From Terripilifer ovatus (GTDB taxonomy: Bacteria > Pseudomonadota > Alphaproteobacteria > Rhizobiales > Beijerinckiaceae): a stretch of 35,104 nucleotides of DNA. The notes under the pieces were generated by a model. That model made no database searches. It worked only from the letters and a program-made list of their open reading frames with translations, and was not told the origin of the DNA. This document shows, piece by piece, positions 16,600 to 23,575 of the stretch. Both the position numbers and the translations under genes were made by a program. The first letter of the stretch is position 1. Each line of letters starts with the position of its first letter. The stretch covers positions 1-35,104 of the forward strand of contig JARHVB010000065.1 in assembly GCA_029222685.1 (NCBI GenBank). The letters are read 5' to 3'.

Positions 16600-17646
16600 T
16601 TGCATCCGCGATTGACGTCCGTAGCCTTGCCCATTGCCGGCTTCGTCCTGCTGGTGGCCGTTGGCGCCGTCGCGCCCCGGCTGGCCGATGTGCTCAACCT
16701 CGCGCTGCCGTTCTTCGGGCTGATCCTGGTCGGCTATATCTGCGGGCGCTTGTGGGATATCCCCGAATCGGGCCTCGCCTGGATGAACGCCTTCATCGTC
16801 TACGTGGCGCTGCCGGCGCTGTTCTACAATCTCATCGCCGCCACCCCGATCGGCGAACTGGCCAACTGGCGCTTCATCCTCATCACCACGAGCTGCACGG
16901 CGCTGGCCTATGCCTACGGCTTCGGCGTCGGCTGGTTCGCCAGCGGCGGACAGTTGGAACAGGCGACCATCCAGGGCGTTGCCGGCGGCTATTCCAACGT
17001 CGGCTATATGGGGCCGGGCCTGACGCTCGCGGCGCTCGGTCCGCAGTCGGTGGTGCCGACGGCGCTGATCTTCGTCTTCGACAGCACGCTGTTCTTCACG
17101 CTCGTGCCGATCCTGATGAGCCTGTCGGCAGGCAACAAGGCGAGCGCGGGCGAGACGGCGAGACTGGTCGCCTGGCGCGTGCTGACCCATCCGTTCAATA
17201 TCGCGACCGGCCTTGCCATCGCCTCGGCGGCGACGCAGATCCATCCGCCCGTGCCGGTCGAGAAACTGCTGACCTATTTGCAGAACGCCGCCGCGCCGTG
17301 CGCGCTGTTCGTGATGGGGGTTACGGTGGCGCAGCGTCCCATCAGCCGCATCTATCCGGAAATGCCGGTCCTGCTGCTGGTGAAACTCATCCTCCATCCG
17401 CTCATGGTGTGGGTGGCGATGTCGCTGCTGGGTGATTTCGGCAGAGTCTGGACATTCACGGCGGTGCTGATGGCGGCACTGCCGCCGGCGCTGAACGTGT
17501 TCGTGATGGCAAGCCAGTACAACGTCTATGTCGAGCGCGCGTCGAGCATCATCATGGCGGGCACGATCATCTCCGTCGTCACCGTGACCGGGCTGCTGTT
17601 TCTGATCGCGGTGGGCGGGGTGTCCTACAGGTTGTTCGGCAACTGA
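16600..17646 (+). CDS. AEC (auxin efflux carrier) family transporter
   Basis: 348 aa with about ten hydrophobic helices. The family's N-terminal LNLALPFFGLILVGYICGR, the central GYSNVGYMGPGL and the C-terminal MAALPPALNVFVMASQYNVY are present. AEC carriers move carboxylates or similar small solutes; the substrate is unknown. A TTG at 16600 with GGCGAGG upstream gives an additional N-terminal hydrophobic segment. A GTG at 16690 would instead begin directly at LNLALPFF, the more usual family start, so the N-terminus is uncertain. Its last 22 bases overlap the end of the convergent monooxygenase gene. Confidence 0.9.
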   Translation: MHPRLTSVALPIAGFVLLVAVGAVAPRLADVLNLALPFFGLILVGYICGRLWDIPESGLAWMNAFIVYVALPALFYNLIAATPIGELANWRFILITTSCTALAYAYGFGVGWFASGGQLEQATIQGVAGGYSNVGYMGPGLTLAALGPQSVVPTALIFVFDSTLFFTLVPILMSLSAGNKASAGETARLVAWRVLTHPFNIATGLAIASAATQIHPPVPVEKLLTYLQNAAAPCALFVMGVTVAQRPISRIYPEMPVLLLVKLILHPLMVWVAMSLLGDFGRVWTFTAVLMAALPPALNVFVMASQYNVYVERASSIIMAGTIISVVTVTGLLFLIAVGGVSYRLFGN

Positions 17647-18860
17647 TGTTTGCCCTGACGCATCACTTGCGGTGCACCCAGCTGCGGCAGCACGCCTTCG
17701 CGCATCATCGCGCGGCGCAGCGGCGGCACGGCTGAGAGCGCCAGCATGCCGGCGCCGCGCATGAGATCGACCGGCAGGAAGCCGGTCAGCAGCGAGCGGT
17801 CGAGAATATCCACTGCGATCTGCCGCGAGCCGACGTCGGCGCGCCGCGCCCGCTCATAGGCCGCGAGCATGGCGGCATCGCCGGCGTCGAGCGGCTTCGA
17901 CGTCTCCAGGCATTCGGCAAGATGCGCCACATCGCGCAGGCCGAGGTTGAGCCCCTGCGCGCCGATCGGCGGAAATACATGGGCGGCTTCGCCGACCAGC
18001 GCCAGGCGCTGGGCCGTCATCGCACGCGCCGACAGGCCTTCGATGGGGATGAACGCGCCGGCGCGCTCGAGGCTGATCGCGCCCAGCAGGAAATGGCTCT
18101 GCCGTTCGATGGCGCCGGTCAGCTTCTCCGGCGCCAGCGCCTTGAGGCGCTTGGCGCTGTGCGGATGCATCATCCAGACGAGGCTCGAACGATGAGCCGC
18201 GTCGGCAGTGCCGGGCAGGGGCACCAGGGTGAATGGGCCTTCGCGCGTGTGGAACTCGGTCGAGACGCCGTTGTGCGGCTGCCGGTGCGACAGGATCGCG
18301 GTGAAGGCCACCTGCGGATACGACCACGCGCGGGTCTTGATGCCGGCCGCCTCGCGGGCGGGCGAGGAGCGCCCGTCCGCCGCCACCACGAGTTTCGCTT
18401 TGATCCTGGTGTCGCGCGACAGACGGCCTGTCACGCCGTCGTCCTCGAAGGCGTAGCCGGTGACAAGCTCCTCGTTGCGCCGGGCCGCTGGCTCGTTTGC
18501 CAGCGCCGCTTCGAGGGCTGCAACCAGGGCCGCATTCTCGACGTTGAAGCCGAATTGTTCGAGGCCGATTTCCTCGGCCTTGAAGTCGGTTGGACCGACG
18601 CCAAACAGCGAGCCGGTGTCGTCGACGATGCGCATGACCGTCAAGGGTGCGGCGACGGGCGCCAGCGCGTCCCAGACGCCCAGCCGCTGCAGAAACCGCA
18701 CCGAACCGTCGAACAGGGCGACCGTCCGCGCCGTAGGTCGTGCATCCGCAGGCCCGGCGACGAGAACCCGTCTGCCGGCCCGCGCCAGGCTCAACCCGGC
18801 GCAAAGCCCGGCCGGGCCGGCGCCGGCGACGAGGATGTCGGTTTCGACTGCGTCAGACAT
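17625..18860 (-). CDS. UbiH/COQ6-family FAD-dependent monooxygenase
   Basis: 411 aa. The FAD-binding signature ILVAGAGPAGLCAGLSLARAG opens the protein, the DG motif is VVAADGRSSPARE, and the second FAD/ribityl motif is LALVGEAAHVFPPIGAQGLNLGLRD, diagnostic of ubiquinone-biosynthesis hydroxylases (UbiH/UbiF/UbiL). It probably hydroxylates an aromatic ring intermediate of ubiquinone; which ring carbon is not decidable. The ATG at 18860 is directly next to a large inverted repeat. The 3' end overlaps the AEC transporter gene by 22 bases on the opposite strand. Confidence 0.92.
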   Translation of the reverse strand: MSDAVETDILVAGAGPAGLCAGLSLARAGRRVLVAGPADARPTARTVALFDGSVRFLQRLGVWDALAPVAAPLTVMRIVDDTGSLFGVGPTDFKAEEIGLEQFGFNVENAALVAALEAALANEPAARRNEELVTGYAFEDDGVTGRLSRDTRIKAKLVVAADGRSSPAREAAGIKTRAWSYPQVAFTAILSHRQPHNGVSTEFHTREGPFTLVPLPGTADAAHRSSLVWMMHPHSAKRLKALAPEKLTGAIERQSHFLLGAISLERAGAFIPIEGLSARAMTAQRLALVGEAAHVFPPIGAQGLNLGLRDVAHLAECLETSKPLDAGDAAMLAAYERARRADVGSRQIAVDILDRSLLTGFLPVDLMRGAGMLALSAVPPLRRAMMREGVLPQLGAPQVMRQGKHQLPNNL

Positions 18861-18865
18861 GCTGA

Positions 18866-18995
18866 CGCCCCCGTCCTTCGAGACGCGGGCTGCGCCCGCT
18901 CCTCAGGATGAGGGCTTCTTTGCAAATGGCAGCGCACCAACAGGAGCCCTCATCCCGAGGAGTGCCCGAAGGGCGCGTCTCGAAGGACGGGGGCG
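18866..18995. repeat. Large imperfect inverted repeat
   Basis: Two arms of about 50 bases face each other: 18866-18915 begins cgcccccgtccttcgagacg and 18945-18995 ends with its complement (cgtctcgaaggacgggggcg). The outer 20 bases pair perfectly; the inner parts diverge. The loop is about 29 bases. The ccttcgagacgc / cctcatcc..gagg sequence is typical of abundant intergenic repeats in Bradyrhizobium-like genomes. It lies upstream of the monooxygenase and downstream of cynS. Confidence 0.8.
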
Positions 18996-19080
18996 ATGGC
19001 TGCAGCGTTTCAGCGTTTTCCATCCCCCTGATTTAGAGCTCCGGACGCCGCTTGGCGAGGCCCCGCACTGACGCAGGCGG

Positions 19081-19569
19081 TCAGTCCTCCTTGAAACCGT
19101 AATCGGGAATACCCTGTTCGTTGCCGTAATATTTATAGGGCAGGAACTTGCCGGACATGCCGATCTTGACCCGGTCTCCCTTCGGATTGGGCTCGCGCTC
19201 GAATTCGATATTGAAATCGATGGCCGACATGATGCCGTCGCCGAATTCCTCCTCGATCAGCGCTTTCCAGGCCGGGGCGTTGACCATCACCATTTCATAG
19301 AAGCGGTAGATCAGGGGATCGGTCGGCGGCATCGGCGTGCCGGTGCCGCGATAAGGCACCTCATTGAGCATGCGCTTCTCGGTTTCGCTGAGGCCGAACA
19401 GGACCGCCGCCTTCTCGGCCAGCGGCTTGACCAGTTTCATCTGGCCGAGCAGGGCGCCGATGACCAGCACTTCCGACATGCCGCCGATTTCGGTGGTGAT
19501 GTGTTTCCACGTCCAGCCCTTCTCGCGCTTGATGTCGAGGATCTTCTCGGTAAGTTCTTCGCGTTTCAT
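19081..19569 (-). CDS. cynS: Cyanate hydratase (cyanase)
   Basis: 162 aa. Cyanase converts cyanate and bicarbonate to carbamate and CO2, hence ammonia. The catalytic triad is in place: Arg89 and Glu92 in PLIYRFYEMVMV, and Ser115 in GIMSAIDF, with the spacing of the E. coli enzyme. The N-terminal helical DNA-binding-like fold is MKREELTEKILDIKREKGWT in outline. GGGAG lies nine bases before the ATG at 19569. No carbonic anhydrase (cynT) or cynR neighbour is present. The gene is divergent from pcs with a 127-bp intergenic region. Confidence 0.96.
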   Translation of the reverse strand: MKREELTEKILDIKREKGWTWKHITTEIGGMSEVLVIGALLGQMKLVKPLAEKAAVLFGLSETEKRMLNEVPYRGTGTPMPPTDPLIYRFYEMVMVNAPAWKALIEEEFGDGIMSAIDFNIEFEREPNPKGDRVKIGMSGKFLPYKYYGNEQGIPDYGFKED

Positions 19570-19696
19570 CCTGGTGCTCCCTGTTGATGGAGGCTGCGAC
19601 AAAGCAAAACTCGGGCCCGTTGCCCGCTTGCGTCGGGCATCAAACCACAGCAATTTGCCCGCGTCGGATTCTATCACCAGCCATCCCGCGAGGATC

Positions 19697-20410
19697 ATGT
19701 CCCAACCCGCCGTCTCGCCGCGCGCACTTGCTTGGCTGGTGCATCTGTTCACCGCGTCCGGCGCGGCGGTCGGGCTTCTGGCGCTGGAGCGGGCGATCAG
19801 CCAGGATTTTGTCTGGACGTTCGTCTGGCTGGCGGTGGCGCTTGTCATCGACGGCATCGACGGTACGCTGGCACGCGCTTTCGGCGTGCGCGAAAGTCTC
19901 CCCTATGTGGATGGCGACCTGCTCGATCTCGTCGTCGATTTTCTGACCTATGTGATCGTCCCGATGGTCGCCTTTGTGCATGCCGGGCTGATGGCGCGTG
20001 AATTTGCCCTGACGCTCGCGGCGATCGTCGTCACCGCCTCGGCGCTCTATTTCGCCGACACGCGGATGAAGACCGAAGACAACTGGTTTCGCGGCTTTCC
20101 GACTTTGTGGAACGTGCTGGTATTCTATCTGCTGGTATTCCGGCCATCGCCCGCATTGACCGCCGGCATTGTCATAATTGCCGGCATCGCCATGTTTCTG
20201 CCGATCGTTTTCGTGCATCCGATGCGGGTGGCGCGGCTGAAATGGTTGACAGGCGCGGTCCTGGCGGTCTGGACGTGCAGTGTGGGGGCGGAATTGTGGA
20301 CTGGCTTCGCCGGTCCAGGGTGGAGCCGCGCCGTACTGCTGATCACCGCCGCCTATATCGTTCTATTGCCGCTGGCGCGCGGCTCGATCTGGGCCGCGAA
20401 AGCGCGCTGA
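19697..20410 (+). CDS. pcs: Phosphatidylcholine synthase
   Basis: 237 aa with about seven to eight hydrophobic helices. The CDP-alcohol phosphotransferase motif is DGIDGTLARAFGV...DGDLLDLVVDF, and its context (LPYVDGDLLDLVVDFLTYVIVP) is specific to Pcs. That enzyme condenses CDP-diacylglycerol with choline to form phosphatidylcholine in the inner membrane, a pathway largely limited to rhizobia and other host-associated or related bacteria. GAGG at 19690-19693 precedes the ATG. The C-terminus ends in a basic ARGSIWAAKAR. It is separated from the following fusion protein gene by 51 bp and may share a transcript with it. Confidence 0.93.
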   Translation: MSQPAVSPRALAWLVHLFTASGAAVGLLALERAISQDFVWTFVWLAVALVIDGIDGTLARAFGVRESLPYVDGDLLDLVVDFLTYVIVPMVAFVHAGLMAREFALTLAAIVVTASALYFADTRMKTEDNWFRGFPTLWNVLVFYLLVFRPSPALTAGIVIIAGIAMFLPIVFVHPMRVARLKWLTGAVLAVWTCSVGAELWTGFAGPGWSRAVLLITAAYIVLLPLARGSIWAAKAR

Positions 20411-20461
20411 CCTTCACGCGCGCAGCTTTTAATTCCAGATCGCCCGGAGTAGGTTTGGGCA

Positions 20462-22159
20462 ATGGAACAGATCACAGAACCAACCTCTCATCCCCGCCAG
20501 GCGCAGATGTTTCCGGTCCTGTCTGCAGCCGACATCGAGCGTGTTCGCCGCTTCGGCACGGCGATCGCTTACAAAGCCGGAGATCGCGTGGTCGAGGCGG
20601 GCGACGTGTCGCCCGGCCTGATTGTCATCCTTTCCGGACAGATCGAAATCAGCCAGACGGCATGGCACGACGGGCCTGGCCAGCACATCGTCACTCATCA
20701 GCCCGGCGAGTTCATGGGCGAATTGGCCCAGCTCTCCGATCGTCCATCTCTCGTGAATGCGAAGGCGGCCACGGACGTGGATGCGCTTGTGATCGTGTCA
20801 GGCCGCTTGCGCGACCTCATGGTGCAGGAAGCCAATCTTGGCGAGCGTGTCATGCGCGCTTTGATCCTGCGCCGTGTCAGCCTGCTCGAAACCGAAGGCA
20901 ATGGCCCCATCATCATCGGCCGGCACACCAGCGGCGATGTCCTGCGCCTGCAGGGATTTCTCACCCGCAATGGCCAGCCGCACAAAGTCCTCGATCCCGA
21001 TCAGGATTCTTGCGCAGGCGTCTTGATCCAGCGCTTCAAGATTGACGAACATCACCTGCCGATCGTCCTCTGTCACGATGGTGAGCTGTTGCGTAACCCG
21101 GCCGAGAACGATCTGGCGCGCTGCCTCGGCATGGTGGGACCGATCGATGCGACGAAGCTCTATGACGTGGCGATCGTCGGCGCCGGCCCCGCCGGCCTCG
21201 CTGCGGCCGTCTATGCCGCGTCCGAGGGCCTGTCGGCGATCGTGCTGGATTGCCGCGCTTTCGGCGGCCAGGCGGGCGCCTCCGCGCGCATCGAAAATTA
21301 CCTCGGCTTTCCGACGGGAATTTCCGGAATGGCCCTGATGGCGCGCGCCTACAACCAGGCGCAGAAATTCGGCGTGGAAATGGCCATCCCCGACGAGGCA
21401 AGTTGCCTCGGTTTGACGAACGAAGAGCGGCAATTCCTCTTGAGCGTCGGCGAAAACGAGAACGTCCGCACCCGCGCCGTCGTCGTGGCGAGCGGCGCCA
21501 GCTACCGGCGGCTGAACGTCTCGAACCTGGCGGAGTTCGAAGGGTCGTCGGTGCATTACTGGGCGTCGCCGATCGAGGGCAGGCTGTGCGCGGGCCAGGA
21601 GGTCGCGCTGGTCGGCGCCGGCAACTCGGCCGGGCAGGCGGCTGTCTATCTCGCAAGCCAGGTCAAGAAGGTCTGGATGATCGTGCGCGGCGGCAGCCTT
21701 GAGGCCACCATGTCGCGCTATCTCATCGAACGCATCAACGCCCAGCCGAATATCGAGGTCGTCCTGGAAACCGAGATCGTCGTGCTCGAAGGCGAGAACG
21801 GCGATCTGCGCAACATAACCCTGCGTCACCGCAAGACCGGCGAAACGGCCGTACACGCGGTCCGTCACGTCTTCCTGTTCATCGGCGCTGACCCCAACAC
21901 GGATTGGCTGGCGGGCTCCGGCGTCGACCTTGACCCGAAAGGCTTCATCCGTACCGGCGAGAATGGCCGCGCCGCGCTGGAGACGTGCCGCGCCGGGGTC
22001 TTCGCCATCGGCGACGTCAGGGCGGGGTCGGTGAAACGCGTGGGCGCCGCGATCGGCGAGGGCGCTCAGGTCGTGGCCGCCCTGCATGCCTATCTGGCGC
22101 AACCCGCGCCTGCGGTTGCAAGAACCGCAAGCCAAGCGGCTGCAGCGGGAGCGCAATAA
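20462..22159 (+). CDS. cNMP-binding / glutaredoxin-like / thioredoxin-reductase-like fusion
   Basis: 565 aa in three parts. Residues about 15-135 are a cyclic-nucleotide-binding fold (AGDVSPGLIVILSGQIEIS, then GEFMGELAQLSDRPSL). Residues about 148-225 resemble a glutaredoxin fold (IIIGRHTSGDVLRLQGFLTRNG, ELLRNPAENDLARCLGM), but RHTS stands where CxxC would be. From about 234 comes a thioredoxin-reductase-like flavoprotein with FAD motif GAGPAG (240-245) and NADPH motif GAGNSA (385-390). The redox CxxC is replaced by WASPIEG near 367-373. It should bind FAD and NAD(P)H and perhaps cAMP, but cannot act as a classical thioredoxin reductase. The stop overlaps the next start (TAATG), coupling it to the zinc-finger protein. 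Confidence 0.93.
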   Translation: MEQITEPTSHPRQAQMFPVLSAADIERVRRFGTAIAYKAGDRVVEAGDVSPGLIVILSGQIEISQTAWHDGPGQHIVTHQPGEFMGELAQLSDRPSLVNAKAATDVDALVIVSGRLRDLMVQEANLGERVMRALILRRVSLLETEGNGPIIIGRHTSGDVLRLQGFLTRNGQPHKVLDPDQDSCAGVLIQRFKIDEHHLPIVLCHDGELLRNPAENDLARCLGMVGPIDATKLYDVAIVGAGPAGLAAAVYAASEGLSAIVLDCRAFGGQAGASARIENYLGFPTGISGMALMARAYNQAQKFGVEMAIPDEASCLGLTNEERQFLLSVGENENVRTRAVVVASGASYRRLNVSNLAEFEGSSVHYWASPIEGRLCAGQEVALVGAGNSAGQAAVYLASQVKKVWMIVRGGSLEATMSRYLIERINAQPNIEVVLETEIVVLEGENGDLRNITLRHRKTGETAVHAVRHVFLFIGADPNTDWLAGSGVDLDPKGFIRTGENGRAALETCRAGVFAIGDVRAGSVKRVGAAIGEGAQVVAALHAYLAQPAPAVARTASQAAAAGAQ

Positions 22160-22467
22160 TGGCGGATGAATGCCCGCATACGGGAACGATCCGCACCGTC
22201 ACGCCAAGCGCCAGGGGCTGCGAGGAATGCCTGAAGACCGGATCGACGTGGGTGCATCTGCGCCTGTGCCGGACCTGCGGCCATGTCGGCTGCTGCGACC
22301 AGTCTCCCAACCGCCATGCGACGAAGCACTTTTACGCCACGAACCATCCCGTCATCGAAGGCTACGATCCGCCTGAAGGCTGGGGCTGGTGTTACGTCGA
22401 CGAAGTGTTTCTCGATCTGGGCGACGACACCACGCCGCAGATCGGTCCGATCCCGCGCTATTTCTGA
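22159..22467 (+). CDS. UBP-type zinc-finger protein
   Basis: 102 aa. The ZnF-UBP pattern is complete: Cys5, His7, Cys21, Cys24, Cys37, Cys40, His42, Cys45, His53, His57 and His63 can bind up to three zinc ions (RLCRTCGHVGCCDQS, NRHATKHFYATNHPVI). In eukaryotes this fold binds the C-terminal Gly-Gly of ubiquitin; bacterial stand-alone versions have no settled partner. The ATG overlaps the stop of the preceding flavoprotein by one base, so the two are translated together and probably act together. The rest (PPEGWGWCYVDEVFLDLG) is a short conserved tail. Confidence 0.92.
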   Translation: MADECPHTGTIRTVTPSARGCEECLKTGSTWVHLRLCRTCGHVGCCDQSPNRHATKHFYATNHPVIEGYDPPEGWGWCYVDEVFLDLGDDTTPQIGPIPRYF

Positions 22468-22537
22468 CCGGGCCCTTCGGTCGCCGGTCGCGCTCCTGCA
22501 CACAAGCGGCGCATGTTGCGGCTCGCAAACAGGAGGA

Positions 22538-22567
22538 TGCAATGTTACGCGGAGCAGTTACATTGCA
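22538..22567 (+). promoter_or_regulatory. Inverted repeat overlapping the start of the qor leader ORF
   Basis: TGCAATGTTAC (22538-22548) and GTTACATTGCA (22557-22567) pair over 11 bp with one mismatch around an 8-base spacer. The left arm contains the ATG (22542) of a short ORF, and its ribosome binding site AGGAGG (22531-22536) abuts the arm. It could be an operator or an RNA hairpin gating translation. Confidence 0.6.
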
Positions 22568-22604
22568 CTGGAGTCGCCTGGAAATGCCAAGGAGCGTCAG
22601 ATGA
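22542..22604 (+). CDS. Leader ORF (20 aa) coupled to the quinone oxidoreductase gene
   Basis: ATG at 22542 is preceded at five bases by AGGAGG (22531-22536) and opens 20 codons ending in ...MPRSVR. The TGA stop (22602-22604) overlaps the ATG of the next gene (22601) in an ATGA junction. The peptide has no run of one amino acid that would suggest attenuation. The main gene also has its own AAGGAG at 22589-22594 inside this ORF. Translation is plausible from the signals, not proven. Confidence 0.45.
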   Translation: MLRGAVTLHWSRLEMPRSVR

Positions 22605-23575
22605 GCAAGGCCGTGGTCGTCCACGAATATGGTGGATCCGAAGTGATGAAGATCGAGGAGGTCGAGGTCGGCAAGCCCGGTCCTGGCCAGGTCAAGGTGC
22701 GCAACCGCGCCGTCGGCCTCAACTTCATCGACACCTATTTCCGCTCCGGCCTCTATAAGGCGCCGGCGCTGCCGTTCATTCCAGGCAACGAAGCCGCCGG
22801 CGAGATCCTCGAACTCGGCAAGGGCGTGCGCGGTTTCAAGGTCGGCGACCGCGTCGGCTATGTCTCGGCGCTGGGCAGCTACGCGCAGGAGCGCCTTGTC
22901 GACGCGCGCATCCTGGTCAAACTGCCGAAATCAATTTCCTATGAGACGGCGGCGGGGATGATGCTGAAAGGCCTGACCGCGCAATACCTGCTGCGCCAGT
23001 TGTTTCGGGTCAAGAAGGGCCACACGATCCTCGTTCATGCGGCGGCGGGCGGCATGGGCCAGTTGCTGTGCCAGTGGGGCAAGTCGCTCGGCGCCACCGT
23101 GATCGGCACGGCCGGCTCGAAGAAGAAAGCCGAACTGGCGAAGAAGGCCGGCGCCAAATACACGATCCTCTACAACGACGAGAATTTTGCCGACAAGGTG
23201 CGCGAGATCACCAAGGGCAAACTGTGCGACGTCGTCTACGACGGCATCGGCAAGGCGACGTTTCCCGCCTCGCTCGACTGCCTGAAGAAGCGCGGCATGT
23301 TCGCCTCCTTCGGCTCCGCCTCCGGACCGATCGAGGCCTTCAACATCGGCCTGCTGGTGCAGAAGGGCTCGCTGTTCGCCACAAGGCCGACATTGAACGA
23401 TTATGCCGACACGCCGGCCAATCTGAACGCCATGGCGCGGGATCTCTTCAGCGTCGTATCGAAGGGCAAGGTCAAAATCCCGGTCAACAAACGCTTCAAA
23501 ATGCAGGACGTGATCGAGGCGCACAAGGCGCTCGAAGGCCGGCAGACGACGGGATCGACGATTTTGATTCCGTGA
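22601..23575 (+). CDS. Quinone oxidoreductase (zeta-crystallin-type MDR family)
   Basis: 324 aa, typical length. It has the GroES-like N-domain (LNFIDTYFRSGLY, LPFIPGNEAAGEIL, VGDRVGY) and the nucleotide-binding domain with LVHAAAGGMGQLLCQWGKSLGATVIG. These are signatures of NADPH:quinone oxidoreductases (Qor) without the catalytic zinc of alcohol dehydrogenases. Qor reduces quinones by single electrons with NADPH in the cytoplasm. AAGGAG at 22589-22594 precedes the ATG. It follows the zinc-finger gene by 133 bp, a gap filled mostly by the leader ORF and inverted repeat described here, and is convergent with rimO. Confidence 0.93.
   Translation: MSKAVVVHEYGGSEVMKIEEVEVGKPGPGQVKVRNRAVGLNFIDTYFRSGLYKAPALPFIPGNEAAGEILELGKGVRGFKVGDRVGYVSALGSYAQERLVDARILVKLPKSISYETAAGMMLKGLTAQYLLRQLFRVKKGHTILVHAAAGGMGQLLCQWGKSLGATVIGTAGSKKKAELAKKAGAKYTILYNDENFADKVREITKGKLCDVVYDGIGKATFPASLDCLKKRGMFASFGSASGPIEAFNIGLLVQKGSLFATRPTLNDYADTPANLNAMARDLFSVVSKGKVKIPVNKRFKMQDVIEAHKALEGRQTTGSTILIP

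Noticed and set aside
16571..16612. ATG upstream of the AEC transporter as its start
   Set aside because: It is in a different frame and reaches a stop after 13 codons; the transporter start is the TTG at 16600 or the GTG at 16690.
22541..22560. Resemblance of atgttacgcggagcag to the integron attI-type ATGTTACGCAGCAG sequence
   Set aside because: The match is about a dozen bases, no integrase or cassette is present, and the sequence is better explained by the local inverted repeat.
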